Source: B8-G4 sp033720735
Lineage (GTDB): Bacteria; Bacteroidota; Bacteroidia; Chitinophagales; Saprospiraceae
Length of the DNA: 9,470 bases
NCBI GenBank assembly: GCA_033720735.1
Contig: JAWWBX010000166.1
Coordinates: 1-9,470, forward strand
Reading direction: 5' to 3'
Under the pieces are notes generated by a model that was given only the letters and a program-made list of their open reading frames with translations, was not told the origin of the DNA and made no database searches. The translations under genes and the position numbers were made by a program. Shown here piece by piece: positions 5,686 through 9,470 of this stretch (position 1 is the first letter of the stretch; each line of letters begins with the position of its first letter).

Positions 5686-6816
5686 ATGCAAGCCAAACCC
5701 TGGAACTTCATTGTTCGCACCCTGACGATCGTTTTGGGCCTCCTGATCTGCCTGCCCGCAACAGCTCAGCGCACGCCACCGTTGGACATCTCGATCGACT
5801 TCGAATCCTATGACCCGCCGTCCACGCTCGTGGTGCCCGAAAATCCGCGTCCGCGTGCCAAATTCCCGTTTATCGACATCCACAGCCATCAATGGCGAAT
5901 GGCTGACGGAGACCTGTCAGGTCTGGCCGCTGCGATGGACAGCCTCAACATGCAGATCGTCGTCAACTTGAGCGGCCGCAACAGCCAGATCCTCAAACGC
6001 ATGACTGAAAATATCGACTCGCAGGGCTACGCCAAACGCATGGTGGTGTTCAGCAATATCGACTTCCGGACCATCGACGAATACGACTGGGAAGAGCAAA
6101 CGATGAAGCAGCTCGATTATGACGTGTCGAATGGCGCGCGCGGCCTCAAGATCTACAAGAGCCAGGGCATGTCACACGTCGACAGCAAGGGCCAGCGCAT
6201 CCCGCTCAATCACCCCAAACTCGACGCGATCTGGAACAAATGTGGCGAGCTGGGCATCCCGGTCCTGATCCATGCGGCAGACCCCAAGCCATTCTGGATG
6301 CCACATGACAGCCTGAACGAGCGCTGGCTCGAACTGAAATTGCGCCCGGGTCGCAAGCGTGCACATGATGACCCGGCGCCGTGGGAAACGATCATTGGCG
6401 AGCAGCACGACATTATCCGGCGCCACAAGAACACCAAATTCATCAATGCCCACTTCGGTTGGTATGCCAACGATCTGCAAAAGCTCGGCGAACTGCTCGA
6501 CGAGATGCCCAACATGTATGTGGAAACAGGCGCGATCATTGCCGAGTTGGGCCGCCAGCCGCGGATGGCCAGGAAATTTTTCGAGCAGTACCAGGACCGC
6601 ATCCTGTTTGGCAAGGACTCGTTTCAACCATCAGAGTACCCGACATATTTCAGGGTCCTGGAGACGGCGGATGAGTACTTCCCGTACTACAAGCGGTACC
6701 ACGCCTTCTGGCGCATGTACGGCCTCGATCTCCCCGATGATATCCTGAAAAAAGTGTACTACAAGAATGCGCTGCGTATCGTACCGGGCCTGGACGCCAG
6801 TCTGTTTCCGGAGTGA
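5686..6816 (+). CDS. Exported amidohydrolase-family metal-dependent hydrolase (Amidohydro_2-like TIM barrel)
   Basis: A 376-residue protein. ATG 5686 starts a signal peptide (MQAKPWNFIVRTL, hydrophobic core, LPATAQ with cleavage near residue 28). A GTG at 5647 would add 13 residues that spoil it and overlap a promoter element. The TIM-barrel hydrolase pattern is present: FPFIDIHSHQW with H66 and H68 as the first metal ligands, GLKIYKS (about 154-160), PVLIHAADP with H196, KFINAHFGW with H256, and LFGKDSF with D311 as the likely catalytic/metal Asp at the last strand. This matches the COG2159/PF04909 amidohydrolases, which hydrolyse or decarboxylate small substrates. The substrate here is unknown. 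Export to the periplasm is unusual but occurs in environmental bacteria. Its stop codon abuts the stop of the convergent macroglobulin/plug gene with no spacer. Confidence 0.9.
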   Translation: MQAKPWNFIVRTLTIVLGLLICLPATAQRTPPLDISIDFESYDPPSTLVVPENPRPRAKFPFIDIHSHQWRMADGDLSGLAAAMDSLNMQIVVNLSGRNSQILKRMTENIDSQGYAKRMVVFSNIDFRTIDEYDWEEQTMKQLDYDVSNGARGLKIYKSQGMSHVDSKGQRIPLNHPKLDAIWNKCGELGIPVLIHAADPKPFWMPHDSLNERWLELKLRPGRKRAHDDPAPWETIIGEQHDIIRRHKNTKFINAHFGWYANDLQKLGELLDEMPNMYVETGAIIAELGRQPRMARKFFEQYQDRILFGKDSFQPSEYPTYFRVLETADEYFPYYKRYHAFWRMYGLDLPDDILKKVYYKNALRIVPGLDASLFPE

Positions 6817-8529
6817 TCAGCGCAGTTGTACCGTGTAGGTCGTAGAAGCCAATCCCCGGGCACCGTCCGCAGCCTGGGCTAACACCACAATCCGAAACGC
6901 CGTCAGGTCATCAGACTGCGGAATGGTCAGCTGCGCTACTCCGCGATCGTTGGTGGTCACGGTGGCATCCCAGTACAACTGCGTCCGCATGAGCGGGTAT
7001 TCTGCATTTGTGAACGCATCGGAAGTCAGTGACGGAAACTCTGCTTCCGGCAGCATGCCGTCGATCTCCCAAATATTGGCGAGGTCTGCTTCCGGAAACG
7101 GCGCGTCGGGCAATTTGGTCGTGATGCGCACAACCCCGCTTCGCCCGATGGCATTGAAGTAATTGCGCAGTTTGTAGGGATCATAAAACAAGTCGATCGT
7201 CTCGATGGGGCTCATGTCCATGCGCGCGACAAAGTCGGCGTTGCTGGTCAACTTGCCGTCGACGATGAACAGCGGATTTCCCGAGAGATGTGTCTCCTGG
7301 ATCGTACGGCCCTTGGGATTTTCCACGCTGGCAAAATAGGTCGAGTCCACCATGCGAAACTTCAGGGGCGTGATCAACTCTCCGAAAAAGTCCTTCACAT
7401 AGTCGAAGTCCTCGTACTCGGCGATCCGGTAGGTAAAGTCCGGTTTGAGCGCGGCCCGGTCGGTCGGATACACGGCGACCTCCAGGTTTTGTTCCAAGGC
7501 GGTAAAGTACTGGAAGATCTTCTTGCGCTTGCGGCTGAGTGCCAGATAGTCCAGCACTTCGGGTGTATAGGCGACCTGACGTGTCGCCGGTTGTGCTGGT
7601 ACTTCGCGGATCACCTCCGCCGACAGCTTATCGACCTCCTGTTGGAAGCCCACGAACTGGATGATCTTCTTGCCATAGAAATCGGCCAGCGGCATGGAGA
7701 AGACGCCGGCCTGATCAGATTTGGCATACTGCACCCTGTTCTCGGCCGGCGAAAAGGCCCCCAGGACATTGACCTGAAGCGGCGCGCCAGTCTTGTCGCG
7801 GACCACCCCTTTTACGAAGATGTTGTTCGCAAGTTGTTCTTCAACGACGCCGTAACTCAGATCCGGGCCGCGTACCAATGGCGATGGCGGTACCAGGGCA
7901 TCGTCGACCACCGAGACGGACAGATGCCCGGCGACCGGTTGGCCTGACGCATCGCGCACGGTGATCCGTACATCCTGCATGGCACGCGTCGTCACAGAGG
8001 GGGCGACATCGATCTCGATGCGCAAATCCTCATCGATCACACCAGCCTCCACACCGCGCCCAGCTGCGGAGGGCGCAACCTGATCGGGGCTGATCACGTC
8101 AAAGTCGTTGTAGATGGCCACCTCCGTCTGTGCGAGCAGGACATTGGACCCGAGTGCGCGGCGCACCCCGCTGAAGACAAACTGGTACATGCCTGTACGG
8201 CAATCGTACGGCACCTTGTAATAGCCATGCACATAGGTCTTGCCGAGCGTGCGCAGGTGATGGCGGTCCTGGATCGCACCCTGCTGGTTGAGAACGCTGA
8301 CTTGGATGACCCGCTCCCTTCCTTCAAATTGCGGTGGCAGGTACAGTTTGTACCACGCCACTTCTCCGTTGACATAAAAGGGTTTGTCGAGCTGGACCAT
8401 ACAATGCCCACCGCCCTGCGCCAGGATGCCGGAGCAGCTGAAGAGAAGAAAGGCTGCCAGCGCCATGGATGCCCACCGGCGCATGAGCTCTTTGACCTTG
8501 AAGATCTGGTGATTCATAGTGTGCATCAT
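6817..8529 (-). CDS. Exported macroglobulin (MG2)-TonB plug-like surface protein
   Basis: A 570-residue protein. Its N-terminus holds a signal sequence (hydrophobic core about residues 20-37, ending SGILAQ). FLLFSC could alternatively serve as a lipobox at Cys32. Modules seen by eye: an MG2-type domain (about 45-140; LDKPFYVNGEVAWYKLYLP); a macroglobulin-like strand set (about 189-212; VRDASGQPVAGHLSVSVVDD); a carboxypeptidase-regulatory/CnaB-like domain (about 239-295; VKGVVRDKTGAPLQV); a TonB plug-like segment (about 415-472; GNPLFIVDGKL to GRSGVVRITTK); and an alpha-2-macroglobulin-type domain at the C-terminus (about 517-553; TQLYWDATVTTNDRG, LTAFRIVVLAQ). There is no thioester motif and no beta-barrel, so it is neither a classical protease trap nor a transporter. 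The start at 8529 overlaps the DUF4249 stop as ATGA; ATG 8484 would give a shorter n-region. An outer-membrane partner role is inference. Confidence 0.83.
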   Translation of the reverse strand: MMHTMNHQIFKVKELMRRWASMALAAFLLFSCSGILAQGGGHCMVQLDKPFYVNGEVAWYKLYLPPQFEGRERVIQVSVLNQQGAIQDRHHLRTLGKTYVHGYYKVPYDCRTGMYQFVFSGVRRALGSNVLLAQTEVAIYNDFDVISPDQVAPSAAGRGVEAGVIDEDLRIEIDVAPSVTTRAMQDVRITVRDASGQPVAGHLSVSVVDDALVPPSPLVRGPDLSYGVVEEQLANNIFVKGVVRDKTGAPLQVNVLGAFSPAENRVQYAKSDQAGVFSMPLADFYGKKIIQFVGFQQEVDKLSAEVIREVPAQPATRQVAYTPEVLDYLALSRKRKKIFQYFTALEQNLEVAVYPTDRAALKPDFTYRIAEYEDFDYVKDFFGELITPLKFRMVDSTYFASVENPKGRTIQETHLSGNPLFIVDGKLTSNADFVARMDMSPIETIDLFYDPYKLRNYFNAIGRSGVVRITTKLPDAPFPEADLANIWEIDGMLPEAEFPSLTSDAFTNAEYPLMRTQLYWDATVTTNDRGVAQLTIPQSDDLTAFRIVVLAQAADGARGLASTTYTVQLR

Positions 8530-9470
8530 TCAGTCCAGTACGATGGTTTGATGGTCGTGCTGCGCGGTACCGACAGGCAGTTGCAGCAGATCGGGGCAGC
8601 ACAACTGCCATCCTCTGCGATCAGACCTCCCGCAGGAGGACACGCCGGCGGCAATCCCAATTGTTCCGGATCCACATAGAAGCGGATCGTGTCCTGCGTG
8701 GTCGCATAGAAGAATCCATAGACCTCATCTTCGGGGTCCCCCGGGTTGGTAAAATTGGTCACGATCTTGCCTGCCGGTGGTTCAAACATATTGCCCGAGC
8801 GCTCGACCAGCTGGGTGATTTGTTCCCAGTACTCATAGGCGGTCGCACTCAGTGACTGCTGCACGACATTGAGGTACAAACCCTCTGCATACACAAAGGT
8901 GATGGCACTTTGAGACAGGGGGAAATCCGTGATCGCTTCAGTAGAAAAGTCGTTGCCGTTCAACACTTTCAGGTCGGTACCGACCACGTTTTCGGTCACA
9001 TAGCAGGTCTTTGACGGCGTCGTTGGCAGGATGGGTGTGTCGGTGATCTTGTAAGTGCGCTCGACATCCCATTTGAGATAGGATTTTTGTGGCGCCCCGG
9101 GCACCCGGATCGGGGTGGAGATCGAAAAGCGGAACCGGTCTACCTTGTCAAACTCGCCGATCTCATTGACCACATCGACCTGTACGGTATCCATGGTGAT
9201 GCGTTCCGGTTCTGGCACGTCCCACAGCGGTTCAAAACTGGTGAGGTACTCGCGTCCGTCGCGTGCCACTACGCGCAGCCGGTATTGTTTGCCAAAGGCA
9301 ACCTCAAGCTGAGGGGCGTCGTCGGGCAATATAAGCTCGTACACGCCGAGGGCCGCTTCCGGCACCCGTACAATGACACCGGCGTCATCTTCAACCTCCA
9401 CCAGGCTCACGTTGACCGGCAGGGTGGTACCGGCGGTAAAGTCGAACAGGCGATTGACCTGCACGCGCAG
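8526..9470 (-). CDS. DUF4249 domain protein, C-terminal 314 residues (runs off right edge)
   Basis: An open frame enters from the right edge (first codons CTG CGC GTG) and ends at TGA 8528-8526. DUF4249 features: a beta-rich start with VEVEDDAGV and a later YRLRVVARDGREYLT; the central KSYLKWDVERTYKITDT block; SATAYEYWEQITQLVERSGNMFEPP; TNFTNPGDPEDEVYGFFYA; and the closing Cys-rich tail (Cys at about 277, 290, 295, 296 and 298 of this fragment) before a final KPSYW. DUF4249 proteins are envelope proteins of Bacteroidota, usually lipoproteins, often encoded beside a TonB-dependent receptor; the lipoprotein signal would be beyond the window edge. The gene overlaps the next one by four bases (ATGA), which points to translational coupling with the macroglobulin/plug protein. 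The true start is outside the window. Confidence 0.88.
   Translation of the reverse strand: MRVQVNRLFDFTAGTTLPVNVSLVEVEDDAGVIVRVPEAALGVYELILPDDAPQLEVAFGKQYRLRVVARDGREYLTSFEPLWDVPEPERITMDTVQVDVVNEIGEFDKVDRFRFSISTPIRVPGAPQKSYLKWDVERTYKITDTPILPTTPSKTCYVTENVVGTDLKVLNGNDFSTEAITDFPLSQSAITFVYAEGLYLNVVQQSLSATAYEYWEQITQLVERSGNMFEPPAGKIVTNFTNPGDPEDEVYGFFYATTQDTIRFYVDPEQLGLPPACPPAGGLIAEDGSCAAPICCNCLSVPRSTTIKPSYWTE

Noticed and set aside
6172..6627. 151-codon open frame on the minus strand
   Set aside because: Antisense to the amidohydrolase, covering its metal-binding motifs; no motif of its own.
7288..7947. 219-codon open frame on the plus strand
   Set aside because: It lies wholly antisense to the macroglobulin/plug gene, whose frame has domain motifs. 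The antisense product has no recognisable motif and is typical of GC-rich shadow frames.

Overview
The window looks like ordinary chromosome from a Bacteroidota bacterium of moderate-to-high GC, possibly a Saprospiria/Lewinella-type lineage. The phylum call rests on four things: a DUF4249 protein at the right edge, a macroglobulin/TonB-plug surface protein next to it, a DUF2652 protein, and one exact TAnnTTTG-type -7 element upstream of a gene start. The finer placement is inference. I see no transposase, integrase, phage gene, CRISPR array, tRNA or rRNA.

Layout from left to right. (1) Bases 1-141 hold the start of a lipoprotein gene that runs off the left edge on the minus strand. (2) A 176-base divergent spacer follows and contains a 15-base palindrome. 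(3) Bases 318-1316 (+) encode an HtrA/DegP-like serine protease with one PDZ domain and no visible signal peptide. (4) Bases 1317-1556 are a convergent spacer with an imperfect hairpin and two short-period repeat tracts, one of them in strict 7-base phase. (5) Four genes on the minus strand span 5511 down to 1557, in transcription order: a secreted YceI-family protein, a DUF2652 cyclase-like protein, a zinc-free MDR quinone-oxidoreductase-like enzyme, and an exported SUMF1-fold protein. Spacers are 155, 68 (or 8, with an alternative start) and 39 bases, so the last three could share a transcript. (6) Bases 5686-6816 (+) encode an exported amidohydrolase, divergent from yceI. (7) Its stop codon directly abuts the stop of the next minus-strand gene. 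(8) Bases 9470 down to 6817 hold a DUF4249 gene (cut by the right edge) followed by a macroglobulin/plug protein gene overlapping it by four bases (ATGA), so the two are probably translationally coupled. A TonB-dependent receptor often sits beside DUF4249 genes and may lie just beyond the right edge.

Functionally, most products are predicted to act in the cell envelope: lipoprotein, YceI, SUMF1-like, amidohydrolase, DUF4249 and the macroglobulin/plug protein. The HtrA-like, MDR and DUF2652 proteins look cytoplasmic. I found no clearly new defence or mobile system. The points most worth checking are the 7-base-phased intergenic tract, the compact macroglobulin-plug protein coupled to DUF4249, and the DUF2652 protein with a partly preserved class III cyclase active site. 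There is no gene-free stretch longer than 300 bases; the longest is the 240-base spacer at 1317-1556.
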